Shown in pieces: positions 1 to 11,204 of a stretch of DNA of 64,000 nucleotides. Source of the stretch: Blasia pusilla. Lineage: Eukaryota; Marchantiophyta; Marchantiopsida; Blasiales. The stretch lies in NCBI GenBank assembly GCA_050084515.1, contig CM114274.1:27466001-27530000 (forward strand), in the 5' to 3' direction. Under the pieces are notes generated by a model, which was not told the origin of the DNA, searched no databases, and worked only from the letters and a program-made list of their open reading frames with translations. The translations under genes were made by a program, and so were the position numbers. Numbering within the stretch: the first letter of the stretch is position 1; every line of letters begins with the position of its first letter.

Positions 1-1890
1 TAGTAAATGTTATGTTTTACTCCGCCGCTAGAATCCTAGATCTATATAGGTTTAATGGATGGATGAAAAGATGATTCCTAATATTATGGATTACAAGAAA
101 GTGACTTACGATCAAGATTATAGAGCACTTGACCTCTAGATCTTTGCATAGGAAAGGTGGATAGCATTAAATTTTATCGTGTAGGCTATTGGAATTAACT
201 AGAGGGACCTAACCATCAACTACAATGGTGATTGTGGGATGTCGAATTCTTTGTGTGGAGATGTTATAGGATTTATAGTATAGATTGATCTAAGACGTCT
301 ATTTATGAAAGCTCATGTATGTGGTAAAAAACTAGCACAACACGTGTTATGACATTAGAGATACATGCAAGATTACATCAAGGCCTAGAGAGGTACTTTG
401 TAATTCCCATTTTAGGAGATCCCATGGTATTCCCAATATTCCAAAAATTTATAATCATGGCATAAAGCATGCTTGGTAATATGTTTAGAAAGTGCATTAT
501 AAGATAGATTAGTAAGTTGGTGTAATAAAAAACATGTGTCAACCTTGGGCATTCATTTTTCAAGATCTTTCTACTACACCTTTTAAGATTAAATCAAAGA
601 ATTAAGTTTTTGGTAAAGGAAGAGAACACTCTTATGTTGTGCCAAATGGAAGGGAGTTCACACGTCTTATGAGTTATGTTTTGTTGCATTTTATGGGGGC
701 AAAGAGGATTTTATGTATTCTTGAGTGATGATTGGAGGTGCACGATGCCTTTCTATTTACAGATTGAGGAAGTGTGTGGGCGCTCGATCTGGAAACAATC
801 AACCTAGCACTATCACTTATTCCATGAAGCCATTAGTACGACTTCCATTTACGGGTGCCCTTGCTACTCTTTACTTTTGTACTTTTCATATATTGATCTC
901 CAAATAGTTTTGTAGTACACGCTATATTAATTATATGCCTTTACTAGAATGAAAATATTGATCCATCTATTTTGAGACTTATATGATAGTTCAATGAGGC
1001 CCATTTCAAACATAGCTTTGGCCTGCATGCCATTCTCTAGATTCCAATAGATGACCTCTAATTTTACCTAGACTCATGGAAATCTAGTTATTTCCTTTGT
1101 TGCATAGGATTTTAGTTCCATTGAAGTGGATATAAGAATGCGTATGTAAATCACTTGCATCAATTTTGCACCCCTTTGGAGACTTGGATTGTATTTGATC
1201 ACATCTCTATGGTGATTCTTGGATGGAACGACAGCTTCTCGGATTCAAGTCCCACATGTTTCCATTTCCTACCCTTCAAATTCTACTCTTATCTTCTAGG
1301 TAGTGAGTGTACTTGTCTATGATAATCAAGGGAAAGATTTTTATTTGACCACAATGAATCTCTTCTTTTTTCATTTTGTTTGCAATTTTCAGGGATAATA
1401 GTAGACATCCCAAGGCAGAGGATGCCATTTACAAGATTTGAGAAGCTCTAAAGATGGTTCCACATAGACACATGGAAGTACTCATATACTTTGGAAGCTC
1501 ATACATCGGATCGAACACTCAACGGTGGCATGTTATGAATACTTCTCTGATGATTAAAAAAGAAGAAGGTCCTTTCCCTAGATCCTCACTCGAATGTTGA
1601 ATGGTCAAGATCTTGCCTCCTTGAGCAGATCACGGGTGAAGATTTTTCCTCCTCCAGGCAAGATGCACGGTTAAGTCATGTGAGAACGTCCATACTCTTA
1701 AGATCATGAGATTCTTCTTGAGAATGAAAATTCACACTTACTAAAAGAAGTTAAATCTTATAAAAGGGAAAAAACTCACAATGGGTTTTTTTTTCACAAA
1801 TCCAACTATGAAGAGCATCTCATTGGCTGGAAATGTTGTACTTAATTCCATAAAAACATCCAACGCCCCCCAAATGGGATGACAACGTTC
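1..1890. other. Repeat-derived intergenic DNA, no gene seen
   Basis: AT-rich sequence with only short, unrecognisable reading frames. A stretch near 363-410 (around TCAAGGCC and CCCATTTTAGGAG) recurs in diverged form near 20740-20790 and more weakly near 22690-22735. This marks it as part of a dispersed repeat family rather than unique DNA. No protein domain, LTR end or terminal inverted repeat could be identified. Confidence 0.5.
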
Positions 1891-1897
1891 TTGTTTT

Positions 1898-2120
1898 GCA
1901 ATGACTTGGATTAAATTTGGATCCCATTTTTTTTTTTGCAATGGCTGAGATAAAATTTGGATCTCATTTCTTTTCTGCAATGGCTGAGCTAAAATTTGGA
2001 TCTCATTTCTTTTCTGCAATGGCTGAGCTAAAATTTGGATCTCATTTCTTTTTTGCAATGGCTGAGATAAAATTAGGATGTCATTTATTTTTTCCAATGG
2101 CTGAGATAAAATTTGGATCC
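1898..2120. repeat. 39-bp tandem repeat array, about 5.7 units
   Basis: Units begin GCAATGGCTGAG and start at about 1898, 1938, 1977, 2016, 2055 and 2094. The first spacing is 40 bp and the rest are exactly 39 bp. The two central units are nearly identical and the outer ones diverge, as expected for a tandem array decaying at its edges. Because 39 is a multiple of 3, reading frames stay open through the array on both strands. The minus-strand frame gives a repeated 13-residue unit containing QPLQKRNEIQIL. I treat those frames as a by-product of the repeat, not as a gene. Confidence 0.9.
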
Positions 2121-2129
2121 AATTTTGGG

Positions 2130-3260
2130 CTTTACGAAACGAGTGGCGATTGAGGAGATATTTGGTGGCTTTTCCGAACGAAAGTGTTTCGCAAGAGGCC
2201 GGTCACCAGAACTTCGTCAGCGGGAAACCGTGGCCCTTTGGGAGACGAGAAAGATTTTTTTCTCGACTGTTGAGAAGAAAGATGCACGCCGATAAAAACG
2301 AGTGATGGAAAACCCATCGGAAGTACTCAAAAGAGGGGACTCAAAGAGTCAAAACCACAAAGACCCAGCAATACAACACTCAAAAGGAAGAAGGGGCATT
2401 CCCCTAACGATTTAAACTCACCAACAAGAGCAGAGACAATATCAAAGCAACAACAAGAGAGCTATGACTACTACTTGGGCCTCTTTGTCTCCACAGCCTG
2501 AGCCCGCCGCAGAAAATCCCATTTCGGGCACGCCAACGCTATGGAGAATTTTAGCTTTGACAACCCATTTTATCGAACGAGTCGAACCTCTCCCCCATAG
2601 CCCCATACATCTCTATGGCTGTGGGGATGAAGATGTGTCCCTTCGTACAGAGATATGTGTCTTCTTCCGGTCCTGGGAAAGGAGCCACAACCAATAGAGA
2701 TCGGCACAAATGAAAGATTCTCGACAAGAACATGATATCCCGACCTTCGCATCGTGAGTGGTGCGTGCCAAATGCACACCAAGTGGACAGCAGCCGCGTC
2801 GGATTTTCGATGGTTGGGGAGGCCAAGCGAACGATTTCATTGGTATAGGTAAAACTCGGAGAAGGGCGCGCTACCCATGATTCTCCATGGGGATATTCCC
2901 CCGACATATGTGCCTCTAAAATCGCCTCAAAGTGGGCTTCCATCAAGGAAGATTGGAGCCTGGGACCGACCGGAGGTAACTAAGGAGGAGAAAGTGGGGA
3001 GAACGGCTCGGCCTCAACTCGAAGGGAATCTCTACAAGTAGGAGTGAAGACTCAAGTGGGAAAGAGCCATCCTCGACCCGGGAAGTGTAGAAGGAGCGGT
3101 CTATCTCTAACCAAAAATGGGAGCAAAGGAGGGGTGCCACTATGGCCCAACTCCCTAAAAAAAAGCGGAGGGCGCCACTAATCGAGAGAAGACCTACTCC
3201 ACCAAAAGAAATCGGCCAAGAGGCCTTTCACGAGCTAACTCCCCATGGGGCACTCTAAGG
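2130..3260. other. Unannotated interval with possible transposon remnants
   Basis: Moderately GC-rich sequence. The longest frame is 131 codons on the minus strand (2551-2946) and shows no domain I recognise. It lies just downstream, in minus-strand sense, of the frames at 3270-4079 and may belong to the same decayed element. Confidence 0.3.
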
Positions 3261-3269
3261 AGCCGGGTC

Positions 3270-4079
3270 CTAGAAGATCCTCATGAGCTTCCTATCAAAG
3301 GATCTATATAGGGAAGAAAGGTGACTAGATGTCCAGGCAGTTCTAGTGAGGTAACCAGGTCTACGAGCAAAACAAGAAGAGAGAATGCCGGCTTTGAGGG
3401 TCACCAATCCTCGTAAGATCATCAACGTGGAGAAGATCTCGGTGAAGAGCCGCCGCCACGGTCGATACAAAGTCCTGGCTCCCGAGCGGTACTCCCAAGA
3501 CTCGAAGCCCTCCGACAGTCGCAAGAAGCCGCCGGGTAAATGTAGATCATCACGAGAGGCCTAATGGAGACCAAGCCTTGCACTTCCCCACCTTCACCGC
3601 TGACCGACACACGCCGGCTGAAAAGTGCTCGAATGCGGTGGACAACCAGATCTCCAGGACCAACAATATGAGTATCATCCGCAAGGGAACATGCAACCCG
3701 GGAAAGCCTCCGTGAGAAAGAACCGCCGGGTAATGAGCCACAAAGAAACAACGCGCCACCCAGTAGGGTCCGGACAGAGGGACTCCAAGACCGTGACCTC
3801 CTCCTCGAATCGACCATGGTGGAAATAGAGGGCCGAAGGGGCCCCATAAAAGCCTGCACAAAGGGAATGAGGCTCGCCATGGGGCCACCCGTCCCTCAAC
3901 TCGGGAATATAGTAGCCCGAGATTTCCACGCCCACTTGGAGAACCACCCACTCTGGATGTACATCTAGACAAGCCTCAAAGGCAATCTCATCCGGTGGCG
4001 TGGCAACTCCAAATCGGATTTCGAAAGCCTCACGGAATTGCAAAGCGAGAGTACGACTCACCAACCGCAAGATATTCAC
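3270..4079 (-). pseudogene. Possible decayed retroelement-associated ORF, frameshifted
   Basis: Three overlapping minus-strand frames (3675-4079, 3550-3972 and 3270-3524) read best as one ancestral protein with frameshifts. The motif order YYIPELRDGWPHGEP, then DPTGWRVVSLWLI, then EGFESWEYRSG loosely resembles the plant 'putative gypsy-type transposon' domain, which has an N-terminal pattern of the type P...H PNAWR and later F-x-SWK. The match is from memory of the family pattern and is weak. No reverse transcriptase, integrase or LTR was found nearby. Confidence 0.3.
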
Positions 4080-5290
4080 CTATGGCAATCGGACGGATTT
4101 TATTTGACAACGCTAAAAGTCGCCCGCCCCTTTTGGGCATCGCTTTTTCTTTTCCTCGTAGGAAGGAAAGCAATCTCTAAACCTCCGGCCGCCGGAGAAC
4201 GCCCAGTGCCCGGCAAAGAGGGACGGGTCAAGGCCGGAATGTCAACCGATGGACGAGGATGTAGCCTCCTCGGAGGGCATCGATGGTAACCGGAAGAAGG
4301 AGCCATGTCCCGGGGTATGTTTTCGCCGCAACCTGGCCGCTCCAGGATCGTCACGCCGGAAACCAGGTGGACTACTACCCGCGAATGCCACAAACTCACT
4401 GCAGAGACTCCCAATCACCTCCTCGAAAGCGTCTCGACGTGCTATAACCTCTATGACCGGCCTTCCTCCCCGAGTGTAAACGAAGACACCATCGTGGAAG
4501 GAGAAGTAGTAGGTATCCTAGCGAGGGAAGGAGGAATGGCGGAATCCCGAATAGCATGGGGGATTGAAACAACCTCGGCAGGGAAAACGGGTCTCAAGAG
4601 ACCTATAATGTCACTTCTGGTGGGACCTCAACCACTCCCATGCCTCAGAGGGGGCGATGATGCGAGAAGCACCGGAGAGCATCCAAGATGAGGGACCACC
4701 CATCCAAATCTATCAAAGTCAGGATGTTTAGCCACTAAGTGGTTAAATGAACGAGTTTCGGGACAACATGGGCATTTAGTATCCGACTAGGCGACCCACG
4801 GGTCCCCACACGGGGAGCCAATGCGGTCGAGGCATGGATGCAACTCACCAAGAAGAGGATATGGCCCCTCCAATAAAATTCAATAACAATTCTGTCATCC
4901 CCATTCGAACGAGCGGTCCTGGCAAACCACTCTTCCCGCCCACGGTAATGCTCCCTCTAACATAAACTCTCACCTACCAACATCACCTAGGACTTCTAGT
5001 CCCAACCCCCTCCCAAAAATAAACTCATGAATATAGAGTTGCTAAGAGTGTGAAAAGATCATGGGCCCTTCGAGATAAAATAGATGAGAAGAAAAATGTA
5101 CGGGAAGGGTAACAAATACAAACGAGAATCGAACCAAAATGAGAAGCACATACGACAAATACGACAAACAAGAAAGGACTTGGGAAAGGAGGGGAAGGGT
5201 GGGTGAATAGAACGTTACCTTGGGAATTTTCTCCAAATGACAATAAGCTAAACCTAATATTCACATTTGGAACCCTAATATGAACCGAAT
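4080..5290. other. Unannotated interval
   Basis: Contains a 128-codon plus-strand frame (4305-4691) and a 104-codon minus-strand frame (4100-4414) that overlap. Neither has a recognisable motif, and they look like chance frames in GC-richer DNA. Nothing further is supported. Confidence 0.3.
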
Positions 5291-6110
5291 TTAAAAAGAT
5301 GAATAAAAATAAAAATACTTCACGCCATGCAGCAAGGTCCGGATCAAAAAAGCTCTCATCACGCTCTCGTTCGACATGTAGCACGCGTCTCTTTTCGCCC
5401 CCTACGCCTCCGTCCTTCCTCCCCCGCCCCCGTCCATGCCTCTCGCCGTCCCCGCCCAAACCTGCTGCAGTCGATGATTCCTTCTTCGTGCTCACCCGTA
5501 GTGCAAATTGAGAAGAGAAGATGAGAGAGGAGACGAGTCCAGAAGCCTCTCGTTTGGGCATTTTTCATTGCCAGATTTTATTTGTTTTATCGAGCGACGG
5601 AAAAGTTCGACATCCGGTCCGAAAGGAGAATGGAACTGAAAATTCCTCGAAGCATATGGTGATGGACGCAGCCGTCGGTCGGATTTTCGCTCCAACGAAC
5701 CGAAACTCGTGTCGCCGTCCCACGGGGCCCCTCGAACCCCATGTCCATCCATCGCCCACCGAAGCACGTCACGGGTCCTCCCTCGTAGGACTTTGCTAAC
5801 CACAGTCCAACGTCCGGATTCGAAAGGGCCCTAGGTCAACTGCGGCCGCCCTTTGGAATCCACGCGAAAGCCCTGAGGCAAGGAGCACGGAGATGCCGGC
5901 ATCTGCCGGTGGAGAGTCTCCGAGTCTCCGAGACACGCCGGCCGGCCGGGGCGAAGCGCCGGCGGACAGGAGGGTACCTAGTACCGGGAAAGAGACGCCG
6001 GGGGATAGTACCCGGGAGGATTAGATTTTCCCGACTTCAATCAAAGAAAGAAGGATATCACAGTGGAGATGCGAATCAAAATAAATGGATTCATTCTCTC
6101 GGTTAATATT
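5290..6110. other. GC-rich island without a recognisable gene
   Basis: A locally C- and G-rich stretch with many overlapping frames on both strands, including 178 codons minus at 5025-5561 and 103 codons minus at 5492-5803. None has a known motif. It is followed abruptly by AT-rich DNA at about 6115. It could be a promoter or first-exon remnant, but no splice-consistent gene could be assembled. Confidence 0.25.
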
Positions 6111-6114
6111 TACA

Positions 6115-7950
6115 AGCAATATTCATACTGTTTTTATTTTTATTTTTTTTATTTTTCTTTTCATCTCTTCCACCATAGTCCTTCTTCCATGTCTTCTCCT
6201 CTCCGATATGTTTTCTAATATTATGTTAGTAAGGTAATATATAAAAATAATAATAAATTATTTGAAAAGTTAGTATATATTCCGTGAAGGGAAAAAATAA
6301 ATGATGTTGCATGTAAATTCAATTATTTTTCTTACTATCCATAATATATGAAGTATTTTCTTGTTGTCCAGATGCCACATGTCAAATATAGAAGTATTTA
6401 CAAATCAAGAAAATATTCTCTTATAATAATATAGATGTTTAAATTCATATTGATCGGTTAAAATTTCGATGGGATTTATTGGGCCGAAATTTGAAAAAAA
6501 TTCAAAGTTAACCCTCTTGGGAAAAACCAGCCAAAAAGAAAATGGAACTAGCACTAAGAGTGGAAGAGAAAAGCATTAGGAAAAATACCACAATTAATCA
6601 AAAGAAAATAGCATTAGTAAACATAGCAGAATTAATTGGGTAGAGAAAGACCTTACCACAAATATCAAAAGAGAGATTGTGGAGAGTAAATTCAAATGTA
6701 TTTATTTTGACTCACATCTTCGTGCACATCCGATGGTTGAGAAGTTGATGCAAAATAAATTGCATTATCCTAAGTCTGTACTCAAAATCAGCTTAGCAGT
6801 TTGTTTCCATTTGACATTAGTTTTGACTTGGCACTATGTTGCCACATGGCAGTAAGAGCGACCGAACCGACTAATACGACCTAGTAGTAGCGGCCGTAGT
6901 AAAAATTATTTGATACTAAATACCAGTTTGGTCACAAAGGAAGACCAATTTTGATATCGAAAGAGGGAAAATACAAAATCTATTCGCATTTCGAGCTCTC
7001 ATCGAAGCCTTAAGCATATTCTCTTAGGTATAAATTTTGATTGTCTTAGTATGGATTCGAGAAAATGGGATTCAAGATTTAGGAAAAAGATTCTATTTAT
7101 TAAAAAAAACCATCTTTTGCCTAAACCTTGGGAAACAAATAATCATTGTAGTTATTTTTTTTGGATCCAATGGACCAAGCCATCTTGGTGAAGGTATTGG
7201 GTAGGAGATGGGGGTAGAGCTCTATATTATAATTAGTTTGATCCATTGTAACATAGGCTCCAACTAAGTGGGGTAAGCATTGCTAAGCAACCAAGTGGGT
7301 GCTCAACATGGCAATATTTTAGGTGGAGTGAGAGAGGTAGAACAAAGAGAGTGATGAATCCAATTGGAGTTCCTAATAGATAAGATAAGATAATATCAAT
7401 ATGGATTGTTGCTAGAAGACACTTTAGGCATAACACAAGTTTTTCATGCATTTTTTAATTATTTTATTATCAAAATTAATTTTCTATCTTGTTCAATTAA
7501 ATAAAATTGAATGTGGAATTTTTGTAACTACTATAATCTTGAAAAATGAAGAATAACATTCAACTTGGGAAATGGAAAAGTGAAATTGAATTTAGGGTGA
7601 TATAAAAAATTATCATGAAAATTAAATAAAACTTTTAATAAGACGGCTTGCCCACGAGTGTGGTAGGAGAGGGGAGTACATGTACTTACTTCATAGGGTC
7701 CATAGGAACATTATAGCTTGCTAGGGCCCGTGAAGGAAAAAAAGAAAAAGGAAAAGAAAAAACAGACAAACAAAACAAATAATGCTGCGCCCCATGGATC
7801 ATATCAAACAAATACCTCGAAAGAGTGGGATCCGGTAGAAGAGGAAAAGGGTAACCGATGCTTTCACATATACTTTCAGATGTTTTTTTGTGTAGGAGAA
7901 TCGGCGTCATAAAATCGTTTGTCCCAAATTTGGGACCAAACCCTAAACTT
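6115..7950. other. AT-rich spacer
   Basis: AT-rich DNA with poly-T and poly-A runs and no reading frame worth reporting. No repeat boundaries were identified. Confidence 0.4.
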
Positions 7951-7956
7951 AGAGGG

Positions 7957-8070
7957 AGGAGGAGAGGAGGAGACTTGCCTCGTTTTTTAGAGGGAACTAC
8001 TTAGAGGAGAGGAGGAGAGGAGGAGACTTGCCTCGTTTTTTAGAGGGAACTACTCAGAGGAGAGGAGGAG
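7957..8070. repeat. 53-bp direct tandem duplication
   Basis: The segment containing GACTTGCCTCGTTTTTTAG starts at 7972 and again at 8025, followed in both copies by AGGGAACTACT. The two copies are nearly identical, indicating a recent local duplication in purine-rich DNA. Confidence 0.85.
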
Positions 8071-9090
8071 AAATGAGCAACTACCCCTAAACGGATTCGT
8101 GGTGCAATCGTGAGAATCTTCCCACAAAGTGAGATTTAGAGAGCGCATGTAATTGCTCCATAGGGGCCCTCGGGCAAAGATAACAGCAGGAAGTATAAGA
8201 AAGGGCCAAATTCTCCCATAACCCTCGCCAGCAGAAAAGTTCGTCTTACGAGCCTTATAAGGGAATAAATACAAGGGAGAAATGGGCACATCTAAACGTG
8301 AAGCCGACTTCTCCTTGGGAGCCTTGGGACGTACGACATAGGAAGCGGGGGCCCCTTTTCTACACTCATCTTTCCGAGTTATTGTTGTGTGTAATTGTTG
8401 TTGTAACTGTGTACACACCGTCCTGGATAACGAAAGGTCAATCTCCATGATTGCCAGATTCTTTGAGACTAAGGACAGGCAGCAACAACTTACAAATGAT
8501 GAGCATGAATCCGACGGTATATGCTCTGTTTTCTCCAAATCATGCCTTTTGGAGGAGAGTGTTGGCTTGCTAGATCTGCGTCTTGTCGGTATTCATTCTT
8601 TCTGCTCGCGAGCACGTTTCCAAGGCTACTGGTTAGATAGGCCGATACCAATGGGGAAAAAAAGTGCAAGAATTTGTCGTGAAAGAGACCTCGAAATGTG
8701 AAACAGGGGGCTAAATAAAGGAAATGAAGATTGCCCTTAGACCCGTGTTGTGTCTCGCTTAACTCATGAAACGAGGCGAGATGTGGAGGAGCGAATGGAA
8801 ATAAGTAGGGCGAGTCGACGTAGAGAAGAGTCTTTTCGACAAATAATCCTCCGAAGATTAAAAGAGCGAAAAGAAAACTCATAGAATTATCCGTCATGGT
8901 TAAATAGCTCGTAATCGAAATTAGGGCTGCAAACGCTAGGAGAAGATCCTTGGTTGGATAAGGTCAAGAATGAAAAAAACGGGTAGAAGAGGAGCTCATG
9001 AATAAAGATGAGAGAATCAAGAAGATATCCTGTTGTAGTTTCTTGAAAAGATCATACACGAAGACGGACGATTGGTCGCTGTAAAGGGAG
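8071..9090. other. Unannotated interval with long unrecognised frames
   Basis: Minus-strand frames of 162 codons (8050-8538) and 135 codons (8490-8897) overlap in different phases. Neither matches a family I know and no splice-supported model emerges. They may be chance frames or remnants. Confidence 0.25.
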
Positions 9091-9094
9091 GAAG

Positions 9095-9472
9095 GGACGA
9101 CTTTATACCACTTCATGAATGCTCGTTATAAAATCATATAATATTATAAGTATGTTCGTTGCAAGTGTAGTAGAGAGATAAGGAATAATAATAGAAAAGT
9201 GATGCAGTAACTTGTAGAGACAAGAAGGTTGCGATTCTTAATGGGGTGGTGAACATCAATTATGAAGAGAGCGTCACACCCCATCATAGACATACCACTT
9301 CTTCATGGATGCTCGTTATAAAATCATATAATTATGTTGTTGCGAGTGTAGTAGAGATAAGGAATAACAATAGAAAAGTGATGCAGTTACCTAAACAGAC
9401 AAGAAGTTTGCGATTCTTAATGGGGTGGTGAACACCAATTATGAAGAGAGCGGCACACCCCATTCATAAGGT
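9095..9472. repeat. 190-bp tandem duplication
   Basis: Two copies in direct orientation. GCTCGTTATAAAATCATATA starts at 9121 and at 9311. Both are followed by AAAAGTGATGCAGT, GCGATTCTTAATGGGGTGG and a terminal CACACCCCAT. They differ by small indels and substitutions. Confidence 0.9.
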
Positions 9473-9479
9473 GATCGGT

Positions 9480-9685
9480 AATTCCACTACAAACAGGAGA
9501 AACCCACATGCCAAACCAAACAACATATCTCTTTTTGATTCCAGTTTCTTCTTGTGCTGAAATGTGTAGTGTGGACCACACAAAAACTCACGTTAGAATG
9601 AGTAGGATCGAACTCGTAAGACACCACCCCATGAGAAATTACTAGATTAACTCCACTACGCTTAGTCGTTTGGGATGTGGAATAT
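9480..9685 (-). mobile_element. Candidate tRNA-derived SINE
   Basis: Read on the minus strand, 9685 to about 9598 contains AAGCGTAGTGG, close to the RNA polymerase III A-box consensus. About 45-50 nt later comes GAGTTCGATCC, close to the B-box. This is the arrangement of a tRNA-derived SINE head. The sequence downstream towards 9480 would be the body. It is not a tRNA gene, because no acceptor stem or complete cloverleaf can be drawn. The 3' end and target-site duplications were not resolved. Confidence 0.4.
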
Positions 9686-9689
9686 GGAC

Positions 9690-10430
9690 GGGAAATATAT
9701 TGTGACGAAAAATGTAACCAGTAGCCCGAACCGTAAAATTACCTAGCAAGTCTCATAGCATCATCGATCATTTTCCTCTCCCATAGAAAGCCTATTTTTC
9801 CATCATATAGATGCATTTCACATGAAAAGGGTATCCACAACTCTTGTTAGAGAGGGTTGAGATTCGCAAGTGTTAATTTATACGCAAGCTTACTCCTTCA
9901 AGCCATGTCATCCCGAACGTAAGAGAAAAATCAAGAGTTATAACATGATATACCACCGAATATCATGTAATTGGTCTTTCCCTCCAAATACACGGCAAGA
10001 ATTAACGCCAGTAATTTTTAGTCGGATCTACATGATTTGTTTGTCCGAATTTGGGTGGGGTTTGTCAAACGATTTGAGACGAGCGGATGTCACACGCGAT
10101 TGCGGGAGACGAATCTGTCACCCATTTCCTGATTTATTTCATTGCATCTTTGATGGAGACGAGTGTTTGAATGAGCGGATGAGAGGTTTCCGGTTCCGTT
10201 CGAAAGGTTCGTCGGATTTGTTTTGGACCAAACAGGAGATAAAGGAGGGCGGAGTTGGAATGTCTTGTCAGCCTATTCATGTGATAATGACGGGGAAAAG
10301 GAAAAAGAGGAAAGGTTCCTTCGTCCCTTCATGGGTGCGAAATCTTACGTGACTTGATCGAGTCAAAGGAGAAGAGGGAAAATGCGGACTGTCAGCGAGG
10401 ATGATACAACCGTCAGCGGCTGATGGATGC
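9690..10430. other. Intergenic region upstream of the asparagine synthetase gene
   Basis: Contains one 160-codon plus-strand frame (9870-10352) without recognisable motifs. Otherwise nothing is identified. The distal part may carry regulatory sequence for the downstream gene. Confidence 0.3.
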
Positions 10431-11204
10431 GCGGAGCAAGCGCTCCTGTTGCTCCTCTCCCATAAATTGCAGCTGCTGCAGAGCTACGATACTCAGTGTC
10501 CCGTCCAGTCCGGTGCACTCGGTCTCGCCTCTCTCTCTCTCTCTCTCTCTCTCGTATAGTTGAGCAGCCTGAGTCCAGAGGGAGCAGCTCGGCAGAATCC
10601 AGGTCCTCGCGATCCTCGTTCGTTCGTTCCAGTCTTCTCGGAGCTGGAATCCGGTCTGCGACTCTGCATTGGCTGCAGGATCGAGTGCAGAGGCTCTGCT
10701 CTGCACGGCTGCAGAGTCCTGGGACTCCAGGGCGTAAAGGGAAGCGAGGGGAGGGGAGGGGAGGGGAGGAAGCTGTGGTGTGCGCGTGTGCGCACTGCGT
10801 AGTGAGTGAGAGAGGCCGCTGTACGTACGGGAGTGAGTGACTTGTAATTAAGCGCTTGTCTGCCTGTGGCGGCCGCTGCAGAACGCCGCAGTCCTCTCAT
10901 CGACGGCGTCTCCTTCAGGGAGACCGCCAACGCATCCGCGGCCCCCTCGCTGGCCCGACCGCACGCGGTGCCGCTCCAACTCACTGTTAGTTGTTGTGCT
11001 GTTGTCGCGCGGCCGCGCCTCCGGCGCAGAGCAGAAGAACTGGGAAGACGGACGGAGGAGGGTGGAGGAGGTATTGGGGGGAGGACGAATTCACGAGCGG
11101 AGGAGCGAGCTGCTCCGTTTGCATGGACCGTGGCTGCAAGCATTTCTGAGAGAGGGAAAATTCTAACCGCACACTTCGCTGCGGGGATTTGAGTGCGAGA
11201 GAAA
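10430..11204 (+). promoter_or_regulatory. Promoter and 5' leader region of the asparagine synthetase gene
   Basis: A GC-rich stretch ends directly at the start codon. It contains a (CT)n tract at about 10528-10553 and a GGGGA-repeat tract at about 10746-10770. Pyrimidine tracts of this kind are frequent in plant core promoters and leaders, but the transcription start cannot be placed from sequence. No clear TATA box was found. A minimal upstream ORF lies at 11123-11149. Confidence 0.5.
11123..11149 (+). promoter_or_regulatory. Short upstream ORF in the presumed asparagine synthetase leader
   Basis: ATG followed by seven sense codons and TGA, encoding MDRGCKHF. It ends 55 nt before the main start codon and lies in the presumed 5' leader. 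If transcription starts upstream, ribosomes would meet this ATG first, so it could dampen or condition translation of the main frame. No conservation evidence is available. Confidence 0.35.

Noticed and set aside
9598-9685. Functional tRNA gene
   Set aside because: A- and B-box-like sequences exist, but acceptor, D and anticodon stems cannot be drawn, so a SINE head is more likely.
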